From: Sphingobacterium griseoflavum
GTDB taxonomy: Bacteria; Bacteroidota; Bacteroidia; Sphingobacteriales; Sphingobacteriaceae
Length of the DNA: 64,000 bases
Direction of reading: 5' to 3'
Assembly: GCF_014653155.1 (NCBI RefSeq)
Contig: NZ_BNAF01000007.1
Coordinates: forward strand, 62,001-126,000
Shown: one piece after another, positions 17,444 to 25,057 of the stretch
Position numbering within the stretch: position 1 is the first letter of the stretch
Layout of the letters: each line of letters starts with the position of its first letter
Translations under genes and position numbers: made by a program
The notes under the pieces: model-generated
Database searches by the model: none
The model's input: only the letters and a program-made list of their open reading frames with translations
Told to the model about the DNA's origin: nothing

Positions 17444-17795
17444 TGTCCCGCCGCTAAAATCATTCTCCGAGGAAGGTGATGGCGGAGGAGGATGGGGAGC
17501 CGCATGCCGTAAATTTTTAGCCACGGGATGGGTTATAGCTGTTGAAGAGCCGACTCCTGCCGGTGAGATTGTGATGTCTGTTGCCACCGTTTTTGTCGCA
17601 GGAGTTTTGTTATATGAGGTGATAACATGTCCGAAAAAAGAAGACTTAGATCATTGTAGACCATTGCTGAATAAATGCGTAACAAGGGGACACAAGTATG
17701 TAAACGGAATAAGGATAAAAATGCAGTGTGATCAATGTTGTTTCTTTTGTACAAGTCAGGGATATTGGGATTATGCTAATTGTCCTTTAAATTAA
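17436..17795 (+). CDS. tail cassette: effector C-terminus without anchor
   Basis: 119-residue intact ORF that begins at the boundary motif (VPPLKSFSEEGDGGGGWG). It contains only the Gly-rich junction, hydrophobic segment and Cys tail; there is no signal peptide or N-terminal anchor. The first 60 residues nearly equal those of lipoprotein 1 (DNA 17456-17630). The tail (DHCRPLLNKC, MQCDQCCFFC, GYWDYANCPLN) resembles that of lipoprotein 2. Whether it is translated (the ATG lies within the previous gene's end) or serves as a silent recombination donor is open. A small-gene pair follows 7 bp later. Confidence 0.65.
   Translation: MVNVPPLKSFSEEGDGGGGWGAACRKFLATGWVIAVEEPTPAGEIVMSVATVFVAGVLLYEVITCPKKEDLDHCRPLLNKCVTRGHKYVNGIRIKMQCDQCCFFCTSQGYWDYANCPLN
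17456..17630 (+). repeat. hydrophobic-module repeat, copy 2
   Basis: Near-identical to 14811-14985 over about 175 bp; similarity stops at the Cys that closes the hydrophobic segment. Confidence 0.85.
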
Positions 17796-17802
17796 TTGCC
17801 CT

Positions 17803-18105
17803 ATGAAAGGATTAGATATTGAAGTGAACGATCAAAAACAAGGTATCGGCGTTGTAAGAGGCACTATTGTTTTATTGATTGAAACGAATAATGGTATGAG
17901 CATTACAGGTTCTGATACTAGCAGAGGACTTCAAGTTAATTGGAATATTCCGCAGCTTAATGATGGCGATAAAATTAAGATTATGGTTTCCGAGAAGTTG
18001 AATAACCTTGCGGAAAGCTACTATACAAAAATGCACAAATCAGCGCTTCTGGAGGAATATTACCGTTTGGAAAAACTTCTTAAAGATGAGGGAAAAATAA
18101 AATGA
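17803..18105 (+). CDS. small immunity-like protein, pair 3 first gene
   Basis: 100 residues, type A: MKGLDIEVNDQKQGIGV, VNWNIPQLNDGDKIKIMVSE and terminal helix LLEEYYRLEKLLKDEGKIK. It follows the tail cassette by 7 bp and overlaps the next gene by 4 bp. Candidate immunity partner of the cassette product. Confidence 0.75.
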   Translation: MKGLDIEVNDQKQGIGVVRGTIVLLIETNNGMSITGSDTSRGLQVNWNIPQLNDGDKIKIMVSEKLNNLAESYYTKMHKSALLEEYYRLEKLLKDEGKIK

Positions 18106-18461
18106 AAGGCTTTAGTATAAGATATGCCGGTCGCATGATCAATATTTCGCCTAAACATAACGGCATAATTATGATTAATCAAAAAGACGATCAATTTCAT
18201 ATGCGGGTTTACGGAATGGAAGAAGGAGCTCGCGATAAGGCAGAGTTTTCTTATTGGCTTGATTCAACCTTGTCTATCGGTGAGCTTATAGAGATAGAGA
18301 TAAGAGATATTCAGCAATCTTCAGCGCCAATGATTGAAAAAATGGCTTTTTCGGATGTCGTGGAGATTAGTGATCATGAATATGAGACAATATTGAATGA
18401 CAGTATGTTAAATTATCTTGCTATTCAACGTATTCTCAAAGAAGAGGGATTGATCACGTAG
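18102..18461 (+). CDS. small immunity-like protein, pair 3 second gene
   Basis: 119 residues, type B: MKGFSIRYAGRMINISP, IIMINQKDDQFHMRVYG, FSYWLDSTLSIGELIEIEI, and an end helix LNYLAIQRILKEEGLIT. Coupled to the preceding gene by an ATGA overlap. Confidence 0.75.
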   Translation: MKGFSIRYAGRMINISPKHNGIIMINQKDDQFHMRVYGMEEGARDKAEFSYWLDSTLSIGELIEIEIRDIQQSSAPMIEKMAFSDVVEISDHEYETILNDSMLNYLAIQRILKEEGLIT

Positions 18462-18485
18462 TCGTAATTCTTAATAAATTTTAAA

Positions 18486-18800
18486 ATGATTGGATTTGAA
18501 ATAGCTATTGGTAGCGCACAAAAAGTACTTAATGTAGCCACTGATAATACATTAATAGTGGTTTTAGACCCTGGGGAATCAAGCGAAGAGAGTTCTTTAT
18601 CTGTGGTAGGTTCAGATTCCTCATTCAATTATATCAATTGGCCCGACCAGAAGTTAAAGATCGGAGACAAAATAAGGATTAAGATTGCAAAAATAGAAAA
18701 CGTTTCTCCTCCTGCAGCCAGTAATCCAAAAGAAAGAGCTGTATTGCTGGAATCTTATAACAGACTTAAGGTTAAACTTAAAAAGAAAGGACTATTATAA
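18486..18800 (+). CDS. small immunity-like protein, pair 4 first gene
   Basis: 104 residues, type A: MIGFEIAIGSAQKVLNV, INWPDQKLKIGDKIRIKIAKIE and LLESYNRLKVKLKKKGLL. This pair has no effector piece in front of it, so it is an orphan. It is followed after 8 bp by a type-C gene. Confidence 0.75.
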   Translation: MIGFEIAIGSAQKVLNVATDNTLIVVLDPGESSEESSLSVVGSDSSFNYINWPDQKLKIGDKIRIKIAKIENVSPPAASNPKERAVLLESYNRLKVKLKKKGLL

Positions 18801-18808
18801 ATAAAACT

Positions 18809-19135
18809 ATGAAAGGATTAATCACAAAGCGCAACGGAAGGGATTATAGAATACCCTGTGCCGTAGTACTATGTATCGCCGCTCCACGCGATGGGTTTAT
18901 TTTAGAAGGTGGCGGGTATATCCATTCGCGTCAAAAGTTAGAGGAAAACATCGAATACGAATTTGAACTGGTGGAAATCGATAGGCCTTCGGAAATGTTG
19001 TCCCAAGATAATGACTTTTCTGAAGTAGATTTTGAACATGAAAAATTGATTGAGGGCGATGATTATCAGTTACGTCAGGATATGCAAGAATTTCGAAGGC
19101 TGGAAGCGATATTGAAAGAAGAAGGAACGATTTAG
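18809..19135 (+). CDS. small immunity-like protein, pair 4 second gene (type C)
   Basis: 108 residues: MKGLITKRNGRDYRIPC, hydrophobic strands, DFSEVDFEHEKLIEGDDYQL and the end helix FRRLEAILKEEGTI. It resembles the gene at 19841 (DYRIP/EYRIP, RRLEAILKEEG/KRLEAILKQEG), forming a third subtype. No signal peptide. Confidence 0.75.
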   Translation: MKGLITKRNGRDYRIPCAVVLCIAAPRDGFILEGGGYIHSRQKLEENIEYEFELVEIDRPSEMLSQDNDFSEVDFEHEKLIEGDDYQLRQDMQEFRRLEAILKEEGTI

Positions 19136-19512
19136 TTCGAAGTAATGTGCCGCGGCTAAAATCATTCTTCGAGAACGGTGATGGCGGAGGATCGAGGAAT
19201 TGTAGAGCAGAGCGGTCGGCATTTGCCATAGCTATTGGTTATATCAACGCTGTGGGCGAAAAAGCGGTAAGGGGTGACACGAGCTGCGGGAGCGGCGATA
19301 GGTGCATTATATAATTACTCGGTGTGTAAATAGGATATTAGATAACACTGGGCGATGTTCACAAATTTTTTCTGTATGTCAAAGCCCCGCTAATCATCCG
19401 ACCTAGGTAAATAGCAAACCCGGCACCAGTATGTCCAAATGTGCCGAATGCTTGAATCAATGTAACCGGTCAAATGGCCAATGGAGATGTAGCACGGATT
19501 TTAAAAATCCTT
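19136..19512 (+). pseudogene. decayed tail cassette
   Basis: Remnant effector C-terminus starting at the boundary motif (NVPRLKSFFENGDGGG). It runs into a hydrophobic module unlike the other copies (SAFAIAIGYINAVGEKAV), then shifts frame near 19273-19280 and continues as AAGAAIGALYNYSVCK before a stop. After a broken middle, the tail reappears (MSKCAECLNQC, then GQWRC) and ends with TAA at about 19520. Frameshift and stops make it unlikely to be functional, but it retains the modules. A small-gene pair follows. Confidence 0.75.
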
Positions 19513-19531
19513 ATAGATAAAATTGATAAAA

Positions 19532-19834
19532 ATGAAAGGTTTTAAAATTGCAATCAATGGTCATGCTGCCATAACACTCCATAGCTTTTTCAGCCATGTT
19601 ATCTTGACCAAAATAGACAATAGGTATCATCTTTTGATGTATGGGGGGGATGAGCAAAACAATCGGTTTGCATGGGAAGCAAAAGTTTTGAAAGAGGGCG
19701 ATTCTATTGACATCCAAGTTCAGGACCTTGAGGCGGGCACGGTACCGAAAGTTACTCCCGCTGAAGATCTTGCTAGCCTTAAAGAAGAATATGAACATCT
19801 GAAGCCAGAGCTTGAAAAAAGAGGATTAATTTAA
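19532..19834 (+). CDS. small immunity-like protein, pair 5 first gene
   Basis: 100 residues, type A: MKGFKIAINGHAAITL, FAWEAKVLKEGDSIDIQVQDLE, and LKEEYEHLKPELEKRGLI. An in-frame TTG at 19523 exists, but the ATG at 19532 gives the MKGF start shared by the family. It lies just after the decayed cassette. Confidence 0.75.
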   Translation: MKGFKIAINGHAAITLHSFFSHVILTKIDNRYHLLMYGGDEQNNRFAWEAKVLKEGDSIDIQVQDLEAGTVPKVTPAEDLASLKEEYEHLKPELEKRGLI

Positions 19835-19840
19835 TAAAAT

Positions 19841-20158
19841 ATGATTGGGATAATGACGAATTGGGACGGTCAAGAATACAGAATTCCTGCCGATGTTTAT
19901 CTAAGCTTAAATCAAGACACGCTAATTCTGCAGTCTGAATATCTTTCTATTTGGAAAACAGCTGCAGTAGGAACGGTGTTCGAGTTGTCGATTTCCAGTT
20001 TTGATAAGGCTACCGGCAAAGTTTTAGAAAATCCAGATTTTTCACATGTGGATTTAGCATATCGAGAATTAGTAGATGACGAAGAGTGGCAACTACAAAA
20101 GAGATTGGAGAAGTTTAAAAGACTGGAAGCCATACTAAAACAGGAAGGAATGATCTAA
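19841..20158 (+). CDS. small immunity-like protein, pair 5 second gene (type C)
   Basis: 105 residues: MIGIMTNWDGQEYRIPADV, VGTVFELSISSFDKATG, and FKRLEAILKQEGMI at the end. Closest in this window to the gene at 18809. The start is 6 bp after the previous stop. Confidence 0.75.
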   Translation: MIGIMTNWDGQEYRIPADVYLSLNQDTLILQSEYLSIWKTAAVGTVFELSISSFDKATGKVLENPDFSHVDLAYRELVDDEEWQLQKRLEKFKRLEAILKQEGMI

Positions 20159-20385
20159 TACAAATCTCCTACCGCTAGTGCACTTTGGATTGTGACGGCT
20201 TGTTTGTTAATGAGTGGGATACACCTGATTATCACGCAAGATGTCAGCCATACCTTCAAGCTTGTATTCGCAAAAATAGTCGTTTATCACAAAGCCAAAA
20301 AATGGATTACAGCAGTTGTTATGGTTATTGTATAGGAAATCATGGTCGGTGGGACGTTAGATGTATCGTGAATGGTTGGTTGTAA
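20159..20385 (+). pseudogene. second decayed tail cassette
   Basis: Fragment of an effector C-terminus. It begins inside the hydrophobic segment (ASALWIVTACLL, matching lipoprotein 2), shifts frame near 20210, and continues as a Cys tail (RCQPYLQAC, then SSCYGYC, GRWDVRC) to a stop at 20385. The anchor, boundary motif and linker are missing. Confidence 0.7.
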
Positions 20386-20388
20386 ATT

Positions 20389-20694
20389 ATGAAAGGTTTT
20401 GAAATAAACATAAATGAGCGAATTTTTCGCGTTGGAGTAGACTTAGGTATGCTACTCATTGTTATACACAACGATCAGGGAGGCTTAACAATTACCGGCG
20501 TCGATGATGTTTCCGGAAAGAAGTTGGACTGGGGAAAGTTCGAGCTCAGTGCGGGTGACATAATTTCCGTCACCGCGCTTGATGTTGCATGTAATACGGT
20601 AGATGCTGAATCTGAGGATAGAGATGTGCAGACGTTGCTTACCGAGTATCATCATTTAAGAAGGTATCTCACTAAACAGGGTTTAATCAAATGA
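20389..20694 (+). CDS. small immunity-like protein, pair 6 first gene
   Basis: 101 residues, type A: MKGFEININERIFRVGV, LDWGKFELSAGDIISVTALDV and LLTEYHHLRRYLTKQGLIK. It starts 3 bp after the decayed cassette's stop and overlaps the next gene by 4 bp. Confidence 0.75.
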   Translation: MKGFEININERIFRVGVDLGMLLIVIHNDQGGLTITGVDDVSGKKLDWGKFELSAGDIISVTALDVACNTVDAESEDRDVQTLLTEYHHLRRYLTKQGLIK

Positions 20695-21053
20695 ATGGAA
20701 TAATAATTAACTATAAGGGCCAAGAGATCAATATTTCAACAGCGTTCCTGTCGACAATTTTCCTATACCAAGATTATGGGACGTATTTTGTCGAAGTTGG
20801 GGGAACGGAGAGGAATCCTGATGGGACCGGAATGTCTTATAAATGGTTAGACACTAAAATAGCGTTAGGAGAGACGATAGAAGTTAACATAGTAGGGAAT
20901 GAAAATAAGACCTTATCAAGCACCGTCACGGAAAAAGCTGAACTTCCTGAATCTGTAACGTTATTGGAAGAAAATAACGAAGAATTCCATAGCCGACTGC
21001 TTGATAAATTTTATAAGCTTCAAAATATATTAATCAAAAAGGGGCTGTTATAA
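20691..21053 (+). CDS. small immunity-like protein, pair 6 second gene
   Basis: 120 residues, type B: MNGIIINYKGQEINIST, IFLYQDYGTYFVEVGG, YKWLDTKIALGETIEVNI, and FYKLQNILIKKGLL at the end. ATGA overlap with the preceding gene. Confidence 0.75.
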   Translation: MNGIIINYKGQEINISTAFLSTIFLYQDYGTYFVEVGGTERNPDGTGMSYKWLDTKIALGETIEVNIVGNENKTLSSTVTEKAELPESVTLLEENNEEFHSRLLDKFYKLQNILIKKGLL

Positions 21054-21141
21054 GGAGAACATTCGATTGCTTTTTCTAAAAAATGGTTTTTGTAGCACTT
21101 AATGCCATTCATGTTTAGCTTATATATGTACGTAAATAGTT

Positions 21142-21462
21142 ATGATAGCCTTTAAATTGACTTTTAAGAACGAGAGTTTTGTGTTGCCAATATCGCAGCA
21201 GGAAAATACCACTATCCATGTCTATGACAATGGCGGAGTTGGCTTCTTGTATGCGATTTCATTGAACAAAGATTCTCTTACACAGGATGTATGGTTGGAT
21301 TCTACGATAGATATCGGCGATGTTTTAGAGTTAGAAATTATGGAAACAAATGAGGTAAGCAAGCCTTTGGAAACAGTAACAGTAGAAAAGATAGATAAAA
21401 AATCTAAACGGGAGGTTTTCCTTGAATTAGAGCAGGATTTAAAACAAAGGGGACTATTATGA
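21142..21462 (+). CDS. small immunity-like protein, pair 7 first gene (copy of 15148)
   Basis: 106 residues, identical to the gene at 15148 except for seven substitutions. It is an orphan copy of the lipoprotein 1 partner, about 6 kb away, and overlaps the next gene by 4 bp. Confidence 0.8.
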   Translation: MIAFKLTFKNESFVLPISQQENTTIHVYDNGGVGFLYAISLNKDSLTQDVWLDSTIDIGDVLELEIMETNEVSKPLETVTVEKIDKKSKREVFLELEQDLKQRGLL

Positions 21463-21785
21463 AAGGATTTAAACTATCTATCAATGATCATAAAGCTATA
21501 ATGGGCGGTATCCAAGACGGGAGTACCGGTGTTATTGTGTCACACAAAGATGGGAAACTTCAGGTGTTCTTTAATAGCATGGATAAGACGGGTATGCTCT
21601 CGTATACCTGGTGCGCTGACAATTTATCTTTCGAAGACAAATTGAAAATAAGTTATCAAAATATTTATGAAGAGTTAAGCCCAATAGATGTTTTGGATTA
21701 TACAAACCAAGAAGAGATGGATAGCGTAGCGCTGGAATCATACTATCAACTTAGAGACGAATTGATGGAAGAAGGTTTAATTTGA
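21459..21785 (+). CDS. small immunity-like protein, pair 7 second gene (copy of 15465)
   Basis: 108 residues, differing from the gene at 15465 only at two positions (Arg/Ser in EEMDxVAL and Ile/Met in DELxEEGLI). It is far more conserved between the copies than its partner gene. Confidence 0.8.
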   Translation: MKGFKLSINDHKAIMGGIQDGSTGVIVSHKDGKLQVFFNSMDKTGMLSYTWCADNLSFEDKLKISYQNIYEELSPIDVLDYTNQEEMDSVALESYYQLRDELMEEGLI

Positions 21786-21836
21786 CGATACCTAATCTAT
21801 CATGATAAACACCTGTCCAGTTTATAAATCAGTTAT

Positions 21837-22143
21837 ATGAAGGGTTTTGAAATTACCGTAAATAAAAAAGGAAAAAATAACGGCTGCAGTCTACGCCGGC
21901 GTTGTCTTAATTACTTTATCCAGCAACGATGGTATCGATATCAATGGCGAAGATGAAGAGTTAGGAGTTTCTTTGCAATGGAAGCAAGCTAACCTCCACG
22001 TCGGAGACAAGATTGAAATAATGGCGACGGAGATAGAGGTCGTGAGTTCCGTTGTAGAGAGAGGCGATATTGACAGACAGCATATGCTCGCTGCATATCA
22101 AAATTTAAAAGAGTTTCTAATTAAAGAAGGAAGATTAAAATGA
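21837..22143 (+). pseudogene. frameshifted immunity-like gene, pair 8 first gene
   Basis: Starts MKGFEITVNK as type A, but the frame breaks in an A-rich stretch (AAATAAAAAAGGAAAAAATAAC, about 21861-21882). The other frame continues normally: ITAAVYAGVVLITLSSN, LQWKQANLHVGDKIEIM, and YQNLKEFLIKEGRLK, ending in an ATGA overlap with the next gene. One indel would restore a full protein, so it is a fresh pseudogene or a phase-variable gene. Confidence 0.75.
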
Positions 22144-22490
22144 AAGGATTTGAAATACGATGTAGTGACCGAACTTTTATTGTTTCTGCGGAGCCATGGA
22201 CAGCTGTTCTGATCTATCAGAGGTATGGATATTATTACGTCGATTTGGAGGGATGGGAAATAAAGCCTGAAGAGCGTATTATTCCTAGAAAACGGTTTAG
22301 TCTGACCCTACCTTCCGATACCATTATACAGGTGGACTTTAAAATAATAGAAAAAACTACTGTTTCCAAATTAAGTAACAATGTGGTGGAAGCTGTCGAT
22401 TTTTTCCCCTTGGTAGAGGAAGACTTTCAACAAATGACAGCCAAATTTCACACGTTGGAAGCATTGCTTAGGAAAGAAGGCATCATTTAA
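22140..22490 (+). CDS. small immunity-like protein, pair 8 second gene
   Basis: 116 residues, type B: MKGFEIRCSDRTFIVSA, VLIYQRYGYYYVDLEG and the end helix FHTLEALLRKEGII. Last member of the array; the ATPase gene follows 74 bp later. Confidence 0.75.
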   Translation: MKGFEIRCSDRTFIVSAEPWTAVLIYQRYGYYYVDLEGWEIKPEERIIPRKRFSLTLPSDTIIQVDFKIIEKTTVSKLSNNVVEAVDFFPLVEEDFQQMTAKFHTLEALLRKEGII

Positions 22491-22564
22491 TACGTAGCAT
22501 TTGCATTAACCCGTGAGCAGGTGAAGGCTTCCGTACGAATGAAATTTGCCATCATAAAGAATAT

Positions 22565-23278
22565 ATGATCTATATCAGCAAGATACGTAATCGCAGGCCG
22601 CAAGAGAGCCGTACAACTTATCCCTATAGTATTCCTTCCATTATCAATCTGGAAGAGCTGAACTTGCGCAAAGAAGTCACTTTCATTATTGGAGAGAACG
22701 GATCGGGAAAATCTACCTTGGTGGAGGCCATTGCCATAAATGCCGGTTTCAATCCCGAGGGCGGGAGCCGTAATTTTAATTTTTCTACGCAAGATTCCCA
22801 TTCTGTGTTGTACGAAGACATCCAGCTTATACGTACAGCATATCGTAATAGAGATGGTTTTTTTTTGCGCGCGGAGAGTTTTTACAATGTAGCCACCGCG
22901 GTAGATGACTATCTCGTTCAAGGGGCATATGGTGGATCCCTACATATGCGTTCGCATGGCGAGAGCTTTTTGGCCCTTTTGCACAATCGTCTGCATGGAA
23001 ACGGGCTCTATATTTTCGACGAACCGGAATCTGCGCTCTCCATGATCAGCCAAATGAATATGTTGGTCCGTATTCAGCAATTGGTGGATCGGTCTTCCCA
23101 ATTTATTATCGCTACACATTCGCCTATCTTGATGGCTTACCCGGATGCGGACATCTATCAGGTATCTCCTGAAGGAATCCACCCGATTGCATACAAAGAT
23201 ACCGAACAATACAGATTAACCAAATATTTTATGAATAATCACATGAAGATGCTGGCCGAACTGGGGCTGGATATTTAA
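22565..23278 (+). CDS. AAA/ABC-type ATPase
   Basis: 237-residue stand-alone cytoplasmic ATPase. Walker A GENGSGKST is near residue 42, a signature-like SHGES near 135, Walker B LYIFDEPESAL near 153 and a switch His in IIATHSP near 190. This AAA_21-like organisation without a membrane domain occurs in many small chromosomal ATPases of unknown role. It lies at the 3' end of the polymorphic array in the same direction; a link to the array is only positional. Confidence 0.8.
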   Translation: MIYISKIRNRRPQESRTTYPYSIPSIINLEELNLRKEVTFIIGENGSGKSTLVEAIAINAGFNPEGGSRNFNFSTQDSHSVLYEDIQLIRTAYRNRDGFFLRAESFYNVATAVDDYLVQGAYGGSLHMRSHGESFLALLHNRLHGNGLYIFDEPESALSMISQMNMLVRIQQLVDRSSQFIIATHSPILMAYPDADIYQVSPEGIHPIAYKDTEQYRLTKYFMNNHMKMLAELGLDI

Positions 23279-23297
23279 GTTTTAAAGTTGTTTTCAG

Positions 23298-24980
23298 ATG
23301 AACAGCTACAAGGTCATTTCGTGCGGCACCATTATCGTGCTATTGTTGTCCTCGGTCATGTTCTTGAGCTTGGATTGTTTGGTGGATGGCCAACTGACGT
23401 CGAAGTGGTATGCCTTTGTATTGCTGTCCTGTATGGGTGGACTGTTGACCTTATTTGATCGAAATTACAAGATAGCCGTCGACAAAATAGGGCTGATGTT
23501 GACACTTCTCTTGCTCTACCTGTTGATCAGGGGAGTCTTGGCTGAAATACCGGTGATAGAAATTGCCGTATTGATTTCTCTATCTGTATTGTACCTTTTT
23601 TTTCAACAACAGGTAGTTCCGGCAAGAGTCATTGACTTTCTTTGTCTCGGAATTTCCCTGTTGGCAGCAGGCTATGGATTGTTGCAATATATATTGGTCT
23701 TGCCGACGGGCCAGGAGTTTCGAATTTTGGGATCATACGGCAACCCTTCCGGTTTGGCGGCAAACTTGGCTTTTTCGTTCCCATTTTTATTGGTGTTTAT
23801 CCAGCGGTATAAGGTCTTGTCCGCTTGCTGTGCGCTAATCTTGTTGTTGACGGTTGTGCTGACGGAATCAAGGGCGGGATTGCTATCAATAACGGTCGTG
23901 AGCGGGATTTGGTGTTTCCATAACTTTCCAGCAAAGTTCAAACCCTATAAAAAGTATATAGGAGCTGGTATGATCCTCGTGTCCGTTTTGTTTTGCGGTT
24001 ACTTATTTTTGCTCAAACAAGACTCAGCCATCGGCAGAACACTGATTTGGAAAATAAGCGGTAATCTGATTGCCGATCATTTCCTTTTTGGAGGAGGAAG
24101 CTACGGTTTTCATAAGGAATATATGCTGTATCAGGCAGAGTACTTTGCCAGGTATCCGGAAAGTAGTTGTAAGCTGTTGGCAGACAATATGATGCATTCC
24201 TTTAACGAATATTTGATGCTAACTGTCCGATATGGAATATGCGCACTTTTAATGGCGAGCTATACGTGGATGCTGTTGATCAGAAAGACGCAATGGTGCT
24301 CACCATATCTGCTTTCCATCATTTCGATCGGTATCTTTTCCCTGTTTTCGTATCCGTTTCAATACCCACTTACAGGGGTAGTTTTGATGTACTGTATGGT
24401 GCAGATAGCCAAAGAAAGCAGGTCGATAGCAATTATTTCGGGCAGCTGGAGCAGACTGGCGACCTTTTCTCTTATTTGTATAGCCGCTTACTTATTGATC
24501 AAAGATATTCGATTTGAATACAAATGGAATCGGGTGGCAGAGCGTTCTTTTGCGGGCGAGACCGGGAAAATGTTGCCTGCATATGAAGCACTCCACCGCT
24601 CTTGGAACGGGAATCACATGTTTTTATATAATTATGCTGCAGAACTGAACCATCGGGGTTGGTACCAACAAAGTCTAGAAATCCTCGATGGTACACTCAA
24701 CTACTGGAATGATTACGATATCCAGATGCTTTTTTCCGACAATCACAGGGGATCGGGAGACTGGTGCAGTGCCGAAAAGCACCTGAAGCTGGCGGCGAAC
24801 ATGTGTCCGAACCGTTTTTTACCTCTCTTCTATTTGCATGATGTCTATGTGAAAACACATCGTCGGGATAAAGCCCTGCATATAGCCCATGAAGTTGTAA
24901 ACAAAGAAGTCAAGATTCCCTCTTCGACTGTTTCGTTCATCAAGGCGCAAATGCAGGAGTATATTGAAGATCAAGACTGA
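23298..24980 (+). CDS. O-antigen ligase-like membrane protein with C-terminal TPR
   Basis: 560 residues. About ten hydrophobic helices occupy residues 1-410, with a Wzy_C/O-antigen-ligase-like stretch (GNPSGLAANLAFSFPFLL, TESRAGLLS) and a long periplasmic loop near 255-310. The C-terminal 130 residues look like helical TPR repeats (LEILDGTLNYWNDYDIQ). Ligases of this fold attach glycans to lipid A or proteins; no substrate can be inferred. It starts 19 bp after the ATPase. Confidence 0.7.
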   Translation: MNSYKVISCGTIIVLLLSSVMFLSLDCLVDGQLTSKWYAFVLLSCMGGLLTLFDRNYKIAVDKIGLMLTLLLLYLLIRGVLAEIPVIEIAVLISLSVLYLFFQQQVVPARVIDFLCLGISLLAAGYGLLQYILVLPTGQEFRILGSYGNPSGLAANLAFSFPFLLVFIQRYKVLSACCALILLLTVVLTESRAGLLSITVVSGIWCFHNFPAKFKPYKKYIGAGMILVSVLFCGYLFLLKQDSAIGRTLIWKISGNLIADHFLFGGGSYGFHKEYMLYQAEYFARYPESSCKLLADNMMHSFNEYLMLTVRYGICALLMASYTWMLLIRKTQWCSPYLLSIISIGIFSLFSYPFQYPLTGVVLMYCMVQIAKESRSIAIISGSWSRLATFSLICIAAYLLIKDIRFEYKWNRVAERSFAGETGKMLPAYEALHRSWNGNHMFLYNYAAELNHRGWYQQSLEILDGTLNYWNDYDIQMLFSDNHRGSGDWCSAEKHLKLAANMCPNRFLPLFYLHDVYVKTHRRDKALHIAHEVVNKEVKIPSSTVSFIKAQMQEYIEDQD

Positions 24981-25057
24981 ATGATGTTATTGTTAATTAA
25001 CGAAATGTTACCACTTTTGAAATAAATTCCATATAGCTTTAAAGAAATAAAGCCGAT

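Larger units (their letters stand above)
21126..21812 (+). repeat. immunity-pair repeat, copy 2
   Basis: Second copy of 15132-15818. It begins with the last codons and stop region of lipoprotein 1 (ATGTACGTAAATAG), so it carries a vestige of an effector gene end although no effector precedes it here. Confidence 0.9.

Noticed and set aside
22487-22921. 144-codon minus-strand ORF over the ATPase gene start
   Set aside because: Antisense to the Walker A region of a clear ATPase gene; a shadow of the true frame.
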